Below are positions 56,452 to 64,000 of a stretch of 64,000 bases of DNA, piece after piece. Source of the DNA: JAMXLO01 sp963818775 (GTDB lineage: Bacteria > Pseudomonadota > Alphaproteobacteria > Acetobacterales > Acetobacteraceae); NCBI GenBank assembly GCA_963818775.1, contig CAWFUF010000033.1:1-64000 (forward strand), in the 5' to 3' direction. The stretch's first letter is position 1. Every line of letters begins with the position of its first letter. Position numbers and translations under genes: made by a program. The notes under the pieces were generated by a model. That model worked only from the letters and a program-made list of their open reading frames with translations. It was not told where the DNA came from and ran no database searches.

Positions 56452-58751
56452 TGGCAACGATGCAGAGCAGATCAGTGCGTCGGCGCGAGGATGTGCGGCT
56501 GCTGACCGGCAAGGGCAACTATAGCGCAGACCCGCATCCGGACCGCATGCTGCACGCCGTGCTGGTTCGCTCGCATCACGCGCACGCGGCGATCGGCGAC
56601 ATCGATACCACGGCCGCACGCGCCATCCCGGGTGTGGTCGCAGTGTTCACTGCCGCTGATCTGACCGACGTCGCGCCGATCCCGGGCGGCATCGGCTTCC
56701 CCCGTCCGGACGGCAGTCCGGCACCGAAGACCGACCGGCCGTTGCTTGCGGCGGACCGTGTGCGCTTCGTCGGCGAGCCGGTCGCGGTGGTGCTGGCTGA
56801 AACGATCGACGCGGGCAAGGATGCGGCCGAGGCGGTGATGGTCGATTACCACGAACTGCCGCTCGTGACCGATGCGATCGCCGCAATGGAGCCGGGCGCG
56901 CCCAAGGTGTGGGACGACGTGCCGGACAACATTGGCTTTCTGTGGAAGCGCGGGGACGCCGAGGCGACGGATACGGCGTTGCGGTCGGCGGCGCATGTGG
57001 CGCGGCTGCAATTCACCGTGTCGCGCGTCACTGCCAACACCATGGAGCCGCGCGGCGCATGGGCCGAGGTGGGCGCTGACGGCCGCATGGTTATGCACGC
57101 CGCGCATCAGTCACCGTATAACCTCCGCAACGGCATGGCGAACGGCAACTTCAATATCAAGCCGACGGATATTCGCGTTCTGACGGCCGATGTCGGCGGC
57201 TCGTTCGGCATGAAGTCGGGCGTGCAGGCGGAATATGCGCTGGTAGCGTGGGCGGCGCGCAGGGTGGGTCGTCCGGTGCGGTGGATTTCCGATCGCACGG
57301 AGGGGTTCCTCACCGACGAGCAGGCGCGCGAGATGCGGATCACCGTGGAGCTTGGGCTCGACAAGGATCACAGGTTCACAGGGTTGCGGCTGCGCTGGGA
57401 CGCCAATCTCGGCGCCTATGTCACGGGACGGTCCGGCTGGCCGGTCGGCAACATCGGCGGCACCGCCGGCGTCTATCATATCCCGTCGATGTACGCCGAG
57501 GCTTGCGGCGTTTTGACCAACACGGTGCCCACCGCTGCCTATCGCGGCGCAGGCCGGCCCGAGGCGACCTACACGATCGAGCGCATCATCGATATCGCCG
57601 CTCACGAGCTCGGCATGACCCCGTATGAGCTTCGAAGGATCAATCTGATCCCGCCGGAGGCGATGCCGTACAAGACCGCGCTGACGTTCACCTACGATTG
57701 CGGCGAGTTCGAAGGGAACATGTTGAAGGCGGCGGAGATGGCGGAGCTGGACGGCTTCACCGCACGTCGCGCCGAAGCTGAGGCACGCGGCAAGCTGCGT
57801 GGCATCGGGCTGTGCAACTGCATCGAGGTTGCCGGCGGGCCATTCCTGCGTCCTGCGAAGGATCAGGCCACGCTGCGCCTGGCCGAGGATGGCACGCTGG
57901 TGCTGCGCTCCGGTTCGATGTCGGTGGGACAGGGGCTGGAGACCGCATTCTCCCAACTCGTCGCCGAACGGTTCGGCGTGCCGCTCGATCATGTCCGCTA
58001 TGAAGCGGGGGACACCGATCTGCTGTCCGGCGGCAAGGGCAATGGAGGCTCCGGCGCGCTGTGCATCGGTGGATCGGCGGTGAGTGTGGCGGTGGACAAG
58101 GTAATTGAAAAAGCCAAGCAGGCCGCCGCGGAATTGCTCGAGGCTGCGGTGGTCGATGTCACGTTCGACGCGGGGCGTTTCACCATTGCCGGCACCGACC
58201 GTTCGGTAACTCTTGCCGAAGTGGCACACGCCACGAACATCGATGGCAACGAGTTGGTGGAAAGCGGTGAATTCACCCCCACCGCAGTCACCTTCCCGAA
58301 TGGCACGCATATCTGCGAGGTGGAGATCGATCCCGACACGGGTGTGACCGAAGTTGTTCGCTACAGCGCGGTGGAAGAGCTTGGCCACGTGCTGAACCCG
58401 ATGCTGGTGGCGGGCCAGACGCATGGCGGCGTGGCGCAAGGCGTCGGCCAGGCGATGGCCGAGCAGATCGTGCATGATCCACAATCGGGCCAGATGCTGA
58501 CTGCATCGTTCATGGACTACCAGATGCCTCGGGCCGACGATCTGCCGGACATCCTCATGACGACGCGCGAGGTGCCGACCAAGGTCAATCCACTGGGCGC
58601 CAAGGGTGTTGGCGAGGCTGGCACGGTCGGCGCAATGGCGGCGGCCATGAACGCGGTGAACGACGCACTAGCGCCTCTCGGCATCCGCCACTTCGACATG
58701 CCGGCGACGCCCAATCGCGTCTGGTCGGCAATCGCTGCGGCGCGTGCATGA
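56451..58751 (+). CDS. Molybdopterin-binding subunit, xanthine dehydrogenase family (form II CoxL-like)
   Basis: ATG 56451 overlaps the preceding TGA; a GTG at 56448 is the alternative. The 766-residue protein is a complete large subunit of Mo-hydroxylases: VLVRSHHAHAAIGDID at the start, VGGSFGMKSG, and the active-site loop AYRGAGRPEATY, which marks form II rather than true CO dehydrogenase (AYRCSFR). The cofactor region and the catalytic Glu are in GAKGVGEAGTVGAMAA. The small Fe-S and medium FAD subunits are not encoded nearby, unusual for the class. It probably hydroxylates an aldehyde or heterocycle. The CoxD/CoxE-like pair 8 kb upstream could help in maturation. Confidence 0.88.
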   Translation: MATMQSRSVRRREDVRLLTGKGNYSADPHPDRMLHAVLVRSHHAHAAIGDIDTTAARAIPGVVAVFTAADLTDVAPIPGGIGFPRPDGSPAPKTDRPLLAADRVRFVGEPVAVVLAETIDAGKDAAEAVMVDYHELPLVTDAIAAMEPGAPKVWDDVPDNIGFLWKRGDAEATDTALRSAAHVARLQFTVSRVTANTMEPRGAWAEVGADGRMVMHAAHQSPYNLRNGMANGNFNIKPTDIRVLTADVGGSFGMKSGVQAEYALVAWAARRVGRPVRWISDRTEGFLTDEQAREMRITVELGLDKDHRFTGLRLRWDANLGAYVTGRSGWPVGNIGGTAGVYHIPSMYAEACGVLTNTVPTAAYRGAGRPEATYTIERIIDIAAHELGMTPYELRRINLIPPEAMPYKTALTFTYDCGEFEGNMLKAAEMAELDGFTARRAEAEARGKLRGIGLCNCIEVAGGPFLRPAKDQATLRLAEDGTLVLRSGSMSVGQGLETAFSQLVAERFGVPLDHVRYEAGDTDLLSGGKGNGGSGALCIGGSAVSVAVDKVIEKAKQAAAELLEAAVVDVTFDAGRFTIAGTDRSVTLAEVAHATNIDGNELVESGEFTPTAVTFPNGTHICEVEIDPDTGVTEVVRYSAVEELGHVLNPMLVAGQTHGGVAQGVGQAMAEQIVHDPQSGQMLTASFMDYQMPRADDLPDILMTTREVPTKVNPLGAKGVGEAGTVGAMAAAMNAVNDALAPLGIRHFDMPATPNRVWSAIAAARA

Positions 58752-59143
58752 GTGAAGCGCTATTTCACATGGTCGCCGGCGCGCCCGCGCCGGTGGCGCC
58801 GTTCTCGCATGCAGTGGAGGTGGATGGCTGGGTGTTCCTGACCGGCCAGATGCCGACACTGCCCGAGGATGATTCGGCACCGCTGCCGAATGGGATCGAG
58901 GCTCAGACGCGGCGCGTGATGGATAACCTGATCATCGTGCTGCGTGGCCTTGCGCTTGACCTGCGGCATGTGGTCAGCGTGCGCGTGTTCCTGACGCGCT
59001 TCGAGCAGGACTATGAGCCGATGAACGCTGTGTATCGCAGCTACTTCCCGCCTGCTCGCCTGCCAGCGCGCACGTGCGTCGGGGTAACGGGCCTGGCGCG
59101 TGGCGCGCTGGTGGAAGTAGACCTGATAGCGCGCAAGGCCTAA
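58748..59143 (+). CDS. RidA-family protein
   Basis: This 131-residue protein overlaps the CoxL-type stop (ATGA). It shows the RidA/YjgF/UK114 pattern VDGWVFLTGQMPTLP, DNLIIVLRGLALDLRHVV and the late PARTCVGVTGLARGALVEVD with the substrate-binding Arg. Such proteins deaminate reactive enamine/imine intermediates. Coupling to a dehydrogenase and a Mo-hydroxylase suggests removal of an unstable product. Confidence 0.88.
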   Translation: MSEALFHMVAGAPAPVAPFSHAVEVDGWVFLTGQMPTLPEDDSAPLPNGIEAQTRRVMDNLIIVLRGLALDLRHVVSVRVFLTRFEQDYEPMNAVYRSYFPPARLPARTCVGVTGLARGALVEVDLIARKA

Positions 59144-59223
59144 GACTGAGTCGCACGCCCTGAGGGAATATAACTGCGCCACGCAGCGCACGATCGCGCC
59201 CACAACGTCATTTCCGTCGGGCC

Positions 59224-59478
59224 CTAAGCGCGACCGCCACTGAATGCGTTGAAGGTAATTAGCGTGTAGGTATCCTTCACGCCGGGCAGTGTCTGGATTT
59301 TCTCAGTCACGAACAGCCCGATGTCCTGCTCCGGCTCGAGGTAGAACTTGCCGAGCAGGTCGTATTGCCCCGATGTGGAGTAGAGTTCTGACATCTGTTC
59401 AATGGTGTCTGCCGCCTCGCGGGCGACCTTGTAGGCCTGACCCATCTCACACTTGATCTGCACGAATATCGCCCGCAT
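59224..59478 (-). CDS. Stand-alone Lrp/AsnC ligand-binding (RAM) domain protein
   Basis: ATG 59478 (MRAIFVQIKCEMGQAYKVA) gives 84 residues that match only the effector-binding alpha/beta domain of Lrp/AsnC regulators: DTIEQMSELYSTSGQYDLLG and KIQTLPGVKDTYTLITF. The helix-turn-helix part is absent, so it cannot bind DNA in the usual way; it may sense an amino acid or pair with full regulators. It is convergent with the RidA gene. Confidence 0.85.
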   Translation of the reverse strand: MRAIFVQIKCEMGQAYKVAREAADTIEQMSELYSTSGQYDLLGKFYLEPEQDIGLFVTEKIQTLPGVKDTYTLITFNAFSGGRA

Positions 59479-59533
59479 GCGACCTCCCGGTCCGACGCCA
59501 CGAGCAGGGTAGCAGGATTCGCCCGCGGGCGAA

Positions 59534-59818
59534 CTATGCCTGCGCACCTCTCCGGTCGGCCAATACCGCCAAGCGGTGACTGGCGTTGCCCAGGCGACGC
59601 AGCATCACCGGGAGTTGCGGTTGCGCCGGCAGCGCGCCGTCGTCGACGAATTCCGACCAGTCGGCCCATTCCTGCGGCGACAGCAGCAGCACGCGACGTT
59701 GATCGTCCTTGCTGAGCTGCATCTCCTCGCCGAGTTGGGTAAACATCTGGAACTGGCTCCGAGCCAGAGTATCGGTCGCATACCAGGTCAAGCTTTGTAG
59801 CATCGGGGTACCTTTCAT
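59534..59818 (-). CDS. Small uncharacterised protein, about 94 aa
   Basis: ATG 59818 (MKGTPMLQSLTWYATD) or 59803 starts a soluble, helical protein with QLSKDDQRRVLLLSPQEWAD and LRRLGNASHRLAVLADRRG. The pattern faintly recalls antitoxin/Xre-type C-terminal domains, but I cannot assign it. It lies 55 bases upstream of the RAM-domain gene on the same strand and may share its transcript. Confidence 0.5.
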   Translation of the reverse strand: MKGTPMLQSLTWYATDTLARSQFQMFTQLGEEMQLSKDDQRRVLLLSPQEWADWSEFVDDGALPAQPQLPVMLRRLGNASHRLAVLADRRGAQA

Positions 59819-60056
59819 GGCGTTCTCAGCAGATACGCAAAGGGTCGGCACTGGCAAGGGCGGAAATTGGCAGACGTTTTGTCCGATTTGTGGCGAGCAA
59901 ACACTGTCGAGTGACCGGACGGCAATTCGGAATGTTGCGGATAGGGCTTGTACGTACGCTTCATCCGGCTGCTCCATCCGGGTCGGGCGTGACGAAAGCG
60001 GCTCGATCTGACTATCCTGTGAGCAAGCGCCCTGACGGGCACAGCGGGAGGCTTGG

Positions 60057-61823
60057 ATGGAACTGGCTCAGGCGCGCAAGGCGCGTATCGTCCCACGGAC
60101 GGGCGGGCGCGCGCTTGCAGATGCCCTGGTGGCGCAGGGCATCGATCATGTATTCGCCGTGCCAGGCGAGAGTTATCTCGATGTGCTCGACGGGCTCTAC
60201 GAGGTCCGGCAGAAACTCAAGCTGGTCACCTGTCGCTTCGAGGCCGGCGCGGTTCACATGGCCGAAGCATTTGGCAAACTGAAAGGCCGTCCCGCGGCGG
60301 CGATGGTGACACGTGGTCCCGGCGCCTGCCATGGCTCGATCGGCGTGCACGTGGCGATGCAGGACAGCACGCCGCTGCTGCTCTTCGTCGGCCAGATCCC
60401 GCACGAGGACGCTGGTCGCGATGCGTTCCAGGAGGTCGACTACCGCCGGATGTTCAGCCCGCTCGCCAAGTGGGTAACGCAGATCGACCAGGCGAAGCGC
60501 ATCCCCGAAGTCGTCGCGCATGCGATGGACGTCGCGGTGTCAGGACGGCCCGGCCCAGTGGTCGTCGCGCTCTCCGAGGAGATGCAAAAGGACATGATCG
60601 AGGTGTGCGATCTGCCGCGCGCACCGGTATCGCCGCCACATCCCGATCCCGCCGCCCTCGCGCAAATGCGCACGATGCTTGGTCGTGCCCGCAAGCCGCT
60701 TGCCGTTCTCGGCGGCTCGTGCTGGACAGACGAAGGCCGCGCGGCGATCCGCGATTTCCTGCTCGGCAATGACATTCCGGTGACCGTCGGCTTCCGTCGC
60801 CAGGCACTGTACGACGGAACGCTCGACAACTTCGCAGGCGACCTCGGTGTCGGTTCCGATCCCGGTCTCGTCGCCAAGGTGAAGGAAGCGGACCTGATCC
60901 TGGCGATCGGCTCGCGGCTCGGTGATACTGTGACGCAGGGCTACACGCTCTTCGACATGGCCGGCAGCGTGCCGATCATCCAGGTGCATCCTGATGGCAG
61001 CGAGATCGGCCGTGTGTTCCGTCCAGCAATCGGCATCGTGTCCGACCCCAATGCATTCGCCCACGCCGTCGCAGCATTGGAGCCGGTGCGGTCCGACTGG
61101 GTGGCATGGACCGAGGAGCTGCGCTCACTGCGCGAGGCGCAGCGCGCCGTCCCAAACTATGCGGGCACGCTCAACCTCGGCACAGCGATGCGTGAGCTCG
61201 AATCGCTGCTCGATCGCGATGCGCTGATTACCACGGATGCCGGCAACTTCGCCGGCTGGGCAACGCGCTTCATCAACTTCCGCGACGGCCAACGCTATAT
61301 CGGTCCAACCAACGGTGCGATGGGCTACAGCGTGCCGGCCGCGATCGGCGCAAAGATCGCATACCCGGATCGCATGGTGGTAAGCCTCGTCGGCGATGGC
61401 GGTTTCCTGATGACCGGTCAGGAGCTCGCCACCGCGTTCCACCACGGCGTCGCGCCGATTGTGCTGGTGTTCAACAACCAGATGTATGGCACCATCCGCA
61501 TGCACCAGGAGCGTGCGTATCCTGGCCGCGTCTCCGGCACTGGATTGACCAACCCGGACTTCGCCAAATTCATCGAGGCCTTCGGCGGGCATGGCGAGGT
61601 GGTGAGTGACACCGCGGAATTCGCGCCGGCGTTCCACCGAGCGGTGGACAGCGGCAGGCCGGCAGTCGTCGAATTGCGCATGAACCCCGAGCAGATCACC
61701 ACACGTGCCACAATCGCCGACCTGCGCGCGGCCAAGGCGCCGAAGCATGCGGCGAGGCCAAAGCGTGCCGCGGCACCGAAGCATCCGCGGAGCGCACAGC
61801 CCGGCAAGAAACGGGGTGGATGA
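60057..61823 (+). CDS. Thiamine-diphosphate enzyme, acetolactate-synthase-like
   Basis: This 588-residue three-domain TPP enzyme has the catalytic Glu38 in HVFAVPGESYLDVLDG, and the N-terminal half binds the pyrimidine (MVTRGPGACHGSIGVHVA, QIPHEDAGRDAFQEVDY). The central domain is FAD-type or degenerate. The C-terminal cofactor motif runs from GDGGFLMTGQELATA near 446 to FNNQMYGTIR. The last 40 residues are Lys/Ala/Pro rich, an unusual basic tail. It could be an acetolactate synthase or an oxo-acid decarboxylase; no regulatory subunit gene follows, which favours a catabolic role. Confidence 0.87.
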   Translation: MELAQARKARIVPRTGGRALADALVAQGIDHVFAVPGESYLDVLDGLYEVRQKLKLVTCRFEAGAVHMAEAFGKLKGRPAAAMVTRGPGACHGSIGVHVAMQDSTPLLLFVGQIPHEDAGRDAFQEVDYRRMFSPLAKWVTQIDQAKRIPEVVAHAMDVAVSGRPGPVVVALSEEMQKDMIEVCDLPRAPVSPPHPDPAALAQMRTMLGRARKPLAVLGGSCWTDEGRAAIRDFLLGNDIPVTVGFRRQALYDGTLDNFAGDLGVGSDPGLVAKVKEADLILAIGSRLGDTVTQGYTLFDMAGSVPIIQVHPDGSEIGRVFRPAIGIVSDPNAFAHAVAALEPVRSDWVAWTEELRSLREAQRAVPNYAGTLNLGTAMRELESLLDRDALITTDAGNFAGWATRFINFRDGQRYIGPTNGAMGYSVPAAIGAKIAYPDRMVVSLVGDGGFLMTGQELATAFHHGVAPIVLVFNNQMYGTIRMHQERAYPGRVSGTGLTNPDFAKFIEAFGGHGEVVSDTAEFAPAFHRAVDSGRPAVVELRMNPEQITTRATIADLRAAKAPKHAARPKRAAAPKHPRSAQPGKKRGG

Positions 61824-61845
61824 GCGCAACGTACGAAGGACAAGC

Positions 61846-61937
61846 TGTCATTGCGAGGAGCGCAGCGACGAAGCAATCTCCATCATCAGTGCGCACCGAT
61901 GGAGATTGCTTCGTCGCTTGCGCTCCTCGCCATAACA
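61846..61937. repeat. REP-like palindrome with long arms
   Basis: The left arm TCATTGCGAGGAGCGCAGCG, CGAAGCAATCTCCAT and the right arm ATGGAGATTGCTTCGTCGC, GCGCTCCTCGCCATAACA pair nearly perfectly over about 38 bases around a 15-base spacer. It lies directly after the TPP enzyme gene, facing the convergent small gene at 61967. Such CATTGCGAGGAGC palindromes are spread through alphaproteobacterial genomes. Confidence 0.85.
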
Positions 61938-61966
61938 AGTGCCGCACGTGTCCGGTCTTTCGGTGT

Positions 61967-62368
61967 CTAGTGCCAGGCTTCGATCTTCAGCTCATCAACA
62001 GCTCGCCGCTGGTTGTCGCGGGCAATATCCTGGTTGAGGTGCGTGATATCCCGCCGCAGGTCCACCAGCTCGTTCTGCTGCCACGGGGATAGCGGGGGCG
62101 CCTTGCCTACATTGGCCTCCGCCGCCTGGATCTCCAGCGCATTCAGCCTCTGCTGGTCCAGCGTCAATGCCCTGGTGTCGCGGTTCACGTCATTTGTCAG
62201 GAGGTTGGCTCTGTTCTCCAACTCGCGCGTCTCGTGGCCAGGATGTTGATTCGGCGCTTCGTAAAAAACGGGACGTGCAACATCCGCACCGTGTTGACCG
62301 CCTGCGAAAGCAGGTGAGGTTGCAAGCAAGGCGGCCAGCGAGATCAGGCCGAACGTCAGGCGTGTCAT
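61967..62368 (-). CDS. Small exported helical protein
   Basis: The 133-residue product has a signal peptide (TRLTFGLISLAALLATSPAF, cleaved near FAGG). The mature part is polar, with predicted coiled helices (NDVNRDTRALTLDQQRLNAL and LRRDITHLNQDIARDNQ). It resembles short periplasmic proteins with heptad patterns, of unknown role. It is convergent with the TPP enzyme gene. Confidence 0.7.
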   Translation of the reverse strand: MTRLTFGLISLAALLATSPAFAGGQHGADVARPVFYEAPNQHPGHETRELENRANLLTNDVNRDTRALTLDQQRLNALEIQAAEANVGKAPPLSPWQQNELVDLRRDITHLNQDIARDNQRRAVDELKIEAWH

Positions 62369-62467
62369 TGTCTATCTCCTCTTTTCGTATGAGCGAGGCG
62401 ATGAACTCGCCTGCGGAGGGTGCTTACCGCCCCCGCTGGAGACCCGGTGTGCGTATGGTCACAAACG

Positions 62468-64000
62468 TCAGCGGCCGACCGCGTAGCCCTGCATGCCGCG
62501 CGGATTGGCGCCGGCACGGAACTGGTCACCCTCGATGCGTGCGGCAGACAAACGGCCCTCCGACCACTCCTCGCCCTTCTCGGCCTTGTGGTCGCGTGCC
62601 TTCAGTTCGTACATCACTGCGTCGGGGTAGCGGCCTTCCAGCACTACCTTGCCGGGACGCGCGACACGCGGCCAGAAGCTCGACGGCCAGTGCTCGGTGT
62701 GGAACGACGGCGCATCGATCGCCTGCTGAATGCCCATATGATGATGCACCATGCGCAGGAAGAAGATCAGCGACCACTGGTCCTGCTGCTCGCCGCCCGG
62801 CGTGCCGAATGCCATCCATGGCTTGCCGTCGCGCAGCGCGAAACTCGGCGATAATGTGGTGCGCGGGCGCTTGCCTGGCTCCAGGCTGTTGGGCAGATCC
62901 GGCTTCAGCCAGAACATCTGTCCGCGCGTCCCCATGCAGAAGCCAAGTTCCGGAATCACCGGAGAGGACTGCAGCCAGCCGCCAGATGGTGTGGCGCTGA
63001 CCATGTTGCCGTCCTTGTCGATCACGTCGAGATGACAGGTGTCGGCACCGATTACGCCGAGCCGAGAAACGGTCGGCTCGCCGACACCCGGCGTGCGAGT
63101 GAGCAAGTGCGCGCGGCGATCGGCGTCGCGATCGACGATCGGCGCGTAGCCGGACACTGTGCCAGGACGCAGTTCCAGCGACGCGCTGCGGCCGACCAGC
63201 CTGCGGCGTTCCGCATTGTACTCATCAGACAATAACGTGCTGAGGGGCACGCGGGTAAAATTTGGATCGCCGTAGTAGGCCTCGCGATCGGCGTAGGCCA
63301 GCTTCGCACATTCGACAACAGTGTGGACGAAGTCGTTGCCGAAGGGGTCCATCGCACCGATATCGAAGCCACGCAGCAGTGCAAGCTGTTGCAGGAACAC
63401 CGGCCCCTGGCTCCATGGACCACACTTCAAGACGGTATGGCCATGGTAATCGTAGCTCACCGGTTCCTCGACCGTCGCCGACCACCGAGCAAAATCATCC
63501 GCTGCCAACAGCCCACGATGGCGACGCCCCGATACGTCCAGCACATCGGTCGTGCGGAAGAACTTATCCACCGCTTCGGCGACGAAGCCGCGATACCAGG
63601 CGCCGCGCGCGGCATCGATGCGTGCCGCGCGCGTATCACCGATCGCCTCGCGGCAGATACGTTCATAAGTTGCGGCGAGCGCGGGGCGCGCGAACAGCAA
63701 TTCCGGTGCCGGCCCCTTGCCGTCAGGCAGGTAAACAGCGGCCGACGATTTCCACTCTGTCTCGAACAGCGACCGCATGCTCTCAATCGTCGCGCTGATG
63801 CGCGGCACGACATGGATGCCGTTCTTTGCGTAGCCGATGGCAAATGCCAGCACGTCGGGCAGTTCCCAGGTGCCCCAGTCGCGCAACAGCAGGCACCAGG
63901 CGTCGAACGCGCCGGGCACCACTGCGGGCAACACGCCGGTCGCGGGGATCAGGTCGATGTCGAGGGCACGGAACTTTTCCAGCGTCGCGGTCTGCGGCGC
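62468..64000 (-). CDS. Gamma-glutamyltransferase-family protein (5' end beyond the window)
   Basis: The frame continues to the right edge, with about 510 codons seen, so the N-terminus is missing. It is an Ntn hydrolase of the gamma-glutamyltransferase family. The autoprocessing site and nucleophile Thr lie in VIGADTCHLDVIDKDGNMVS. SPSFALRDGKPWMAFGTPGG is the C-terminal substrate and processing loop. PAVVPGAFDAWCLLLRDWG is the usual motif near residue 100. The family covers glutathione hydrolases and gamma-glutamyl acylases; a partner gene may follow outside the window. The product may be periplasmic. Confidence 0.88.
   Translation of the reverse strand, partial: APQTATLEKFRALDIDLIPATGVLPAVVPGAFDAWCLLLRDWGTWELPDVLAFAIGYAKNGIHVVPRISATIESMRSLFETEWKSSAAVYLPDGKGPAPELLFARPALAATYERICREAIGDTRAARIDAARGAWYRGFVAEAVDKFFRTTDVLDVSGRRHRGLLAADDFARWSATVEEPVSYDYHGHTVLKCGPWSQGPVFLQQLALLRGFDIGAMDPFGNDFVHTVVECAKLAYADREAYYGDPNFTRVPLSTLLSDEYNAERRRLVGRSASLELRPGTVSGYAPIVDRDADRRAHLLTRTPGVGEPTVSRLGVIGADTCHLDVIDKDGNMVSATPSGGWLQSSPVIPELGFCMGTRGQMFWLKPDLPNSLEPGKRPRTTLSPSFALRDGKPWMAFGTPGGEQQDQWSLIFFLRMVHHHMGIQQAIDAPSFHTEHWPSSFWPRVARPGKVVLEGRYPDAVMYELKARDHKAEKGEEWSEGRLSAARIEGDQFRAGANPRGMQGYAVGR

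Noticed and set aside
57111..58484. 457-codon minus-strand open frame
   Set aside because: It is antisense to the molybdopterin subunit gene, with a His/Arg-rich composition typical of GC-rich shadows.
56451..58751. True aerobic CO dehydrogenase large subunit
   Set aside because: The active-site loop is AYRGAGR, not AYRCSFR, and the other two subunits are absent.

Overview
The window is a high-GC chromosomal segment of an alphaproteobacterium. Protein style (N-terminally extended S9 beside type-2 ArgC, Mo-hydroxylase and GMC dehydrogenase genes, many TGA/GTGA stop-start overlaps) suggests Acetobacteraceae. That placement is inference, because there is no rRNA gene or other decisive marker here.

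Region 1 (1-9848) is the integrase-proximal part of a decayed prophage or satellite. All its genes read on the minus strand: integrase, an unknown gene, an AlpA-like regulator, three tiny overlapping genes, a TOPRIM/DUF3631 primase-NTPase, a putative small terminase, the large terminase, then three unknown genes, the last running off the left edge. Integrase, primase, terminase and AlpA are broken by frameshifts, while the small genes are open. The element abuts the 3' half of a tRNA-Asn gene (9794-9848), which marks its attachment site.

Region 2 (9850-20750) starts with two perfect DnaA boxes and an IS3 remnant. It then holds a DUF2760 membrane protein with two divergent Hsp70-family ATPases, a patchwork of IS630, IS5 and IS4 remnants, two MFS transporters around a solute-binding-like protein, and the 5' stub of a dienelactone hydrolase gene.

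Region 3 (21000-31250) is metabolic and secretory: a GH65 phosphorylase with a beta-phosphoglucomutase-like HAD enzyme, a Do-type periplasmic protease, gentisate dioxygenase, a type-B carboxylesterase, and a large secreted-type metalloprotease with tandem 49-residue repeats.

Region 4 (31422-38629) is the most notable: a two-gene, stop-start-coupled SNF2 helicase plus giant Eco57I-type methylase, resembling DrmD-DrmMI of class 1 DISARM but without drmA, drmB or drmC. A GMC oxidoreductase with cytochrome c, a lipoprotein, a LuxR-type regulator with a degenerate receiver and a GH5 glycosidase follow.

Region 5 (43800-64000) holds gamma-carbonic anhydrase, argC, rpsI and rplM. Next come a MoxR ATPase/VWA pair (CoxD/CoxE-like), a decayed resolvase and DUF2971 remnant, and a catabolic block: acyl-CoA dehydrogenase, fused ATP-grasp/CoA ligase, HpcH/HpaI aldolase, 2-hydroxyacid dehydrogenase, CoxL-type molybdopterin subunit, RidA, a TPP enzyme and gamma-glutamyltransferase.

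A GC-rich palindromic repeat occurs once between genes (26211) and twice inside reading frames (47773 and 53494), where it is apparently translated.
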